DNA of 64,000 nt, taken from positions 1 to 64,000 of the forward strand of contig JAQYVY010000009.1 of NCBI GenBank assembly GCA_030145195.1. Direction: 5' to 3'. Positions 63,692-64,000 of this stretch are shown here, piece after piece; the first letter of the stretch is position 1, and every line of letters begins with the position of its first letter. The notes beneath the pieces were generated by a model, which was given only the letters and a program-made list of their open reading frames with translations, had not been told where the DNA came from and did no database searches. The stretch is from Desulfuromonadales bacterium (GTDB taxonomy: Bacteria > Desulfobacterota > Desulfuromonadia > Desulfuromonadales > BM103). The translations under genes were made by a program, and so were the position numbers.

Positions 63692-64000
63692 TTACAGCGT
63701 ACCGAAGTAATCCTGGATTGCGATAATCATATCATCAAGGGTTGAGTCCTTGGGCTCCGCAACCACCTTAAAGCCAAACTCTTTGGCCGTAGCGGTGGTC
63801 AAAGGGCCGATCGATGCGACCGGAATCTGTTGACTCTGGCTATGATTATCTGAAGTCAGGAGTTCGACAAAATTGCGTACTGTGGACGAGGCGGTAAAGG
63901 TCAAGAGATCAAGGCCGTCATTGAGCGCTTGCGACAATTGAGCTTTGGCCTCAGTTGGTGGTGCGCTAGCGTAGGCCACTGGAGCAACGACCTCGGCTCC
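63692..64000 (-). CDS. hemD: Uroporphyrinogen-III synthase domain, C-terminal part (cut by window edge)
   Basis: About 102 C-terminal residues visible, running off the right edge. 'LDLLTFTASSTVRNFVELL' and 'VASIGPLTTATAKEFGF' are the conserved C-terminal motifs of HemD. In Geobacter-like genomes HemD is often fused to a CobA methyltransferase domain; whether that holds here cannot be seen. Last step before siroheme/haem branch; consistent with hemB next. Confidence 0.88.
   Translation of the reverse strand, partial: GAEVVAPVAYASAPPTEAKAQLSQALNDGLDLLTFTASSTVRNFVELLTSDNHSQSQQIPVASIGPLTTATAKEFGFKVVAEPKDSTLDDMIIAIQDYFGTL

Overview
The window looks like chromosome of a Desulfuromonadales-type bacterium (Desulfobacterota: Geobacter, Pelobacter or Desulfuromonas relatives). 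The evidence is several multihaem c-type cytochromes, including a nine-haem cytochrome b/c fusion of the CbcL kind and an eight-haem NapC/NirT protein. Also consistent are an ATP synthase Fo cluster (atpZ-atpI-atpB-atpE) with no F1 genes beside it, haem-motif sensors, a chemoreceptor, EF-G and sigma-54 regulators, and haem biosynthesis genes. GC content is mixed. No tRNA, rRNA, CRISPR array, insertion sequence or phage was seen. Both ends cut through genes: a YCF48-like gene on the left and hemD on the right.

Layout: 0-4 kb (minus) holds an envelope set (DUF1302 barrel, DUF1329 protein, YCF48-like repeat protein). 4-7 kb holds a SixA-like phosphatase, a metal permease with a small membrane partner, and two small unknowns. 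7-27 kb is accessory surface or toxin DNA: a 3505-residue exported Rhs/YD-repeat protein ending in a DUF2235/Tle1-like lipase domain, a small lipoprotein that may be its immunity protein, a small GspC-like exported protein, and a 2739-residue secreted multidomain protein. 27-33 kb is respiration: the eight-haem NapC/NirT protein, the CbcL-like protein and the Fo genes with a strong promoter. 33-45 kb is housekeeping and signalling: an S4 RNA-binding protein, a DEAD-box helicase, a TPR protein, then a PstS-like protein, a chemoreceptor, a beta-lactamase-fold hydrolase, an unknown protein and an EF-G paralogue in one direction, and a PP2C phosphatase in the other.

46-58.5 kb is the most interesting region. 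A GAF-AAA+ regulator with a promoter and structured leader is followed by a sensor kinase with its own leader attenuator and an NtrC-type regulator. Next comes an AT-rich region with two inverted repeats and a candidate sigma-54 promoter, then a nine-gene operon. The operon encodes two related small membrane proteins, a pseudo-receiver lacking its phospho-acceptor Asp, another small membrane protein, a pentahaem cytochrome, a Tat-exported four-cluster ferredoxin, an NrfD-like quinone-site protein, an orphan haem-motif sensor resembling the kinase sensor, and a membrane protein. This reads as a self-contained, transcriptionally regulated quinone/cytochrome oxidoreductase with unusual accessory parts.

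58.5-64 kb (minus) holds small exported proteins, a ZIP metal transporter, a DUF2059 protein, an M16 peptidase, hemB and the end of hemD. All family names come from reading motifs and remembered family features; no search was run.
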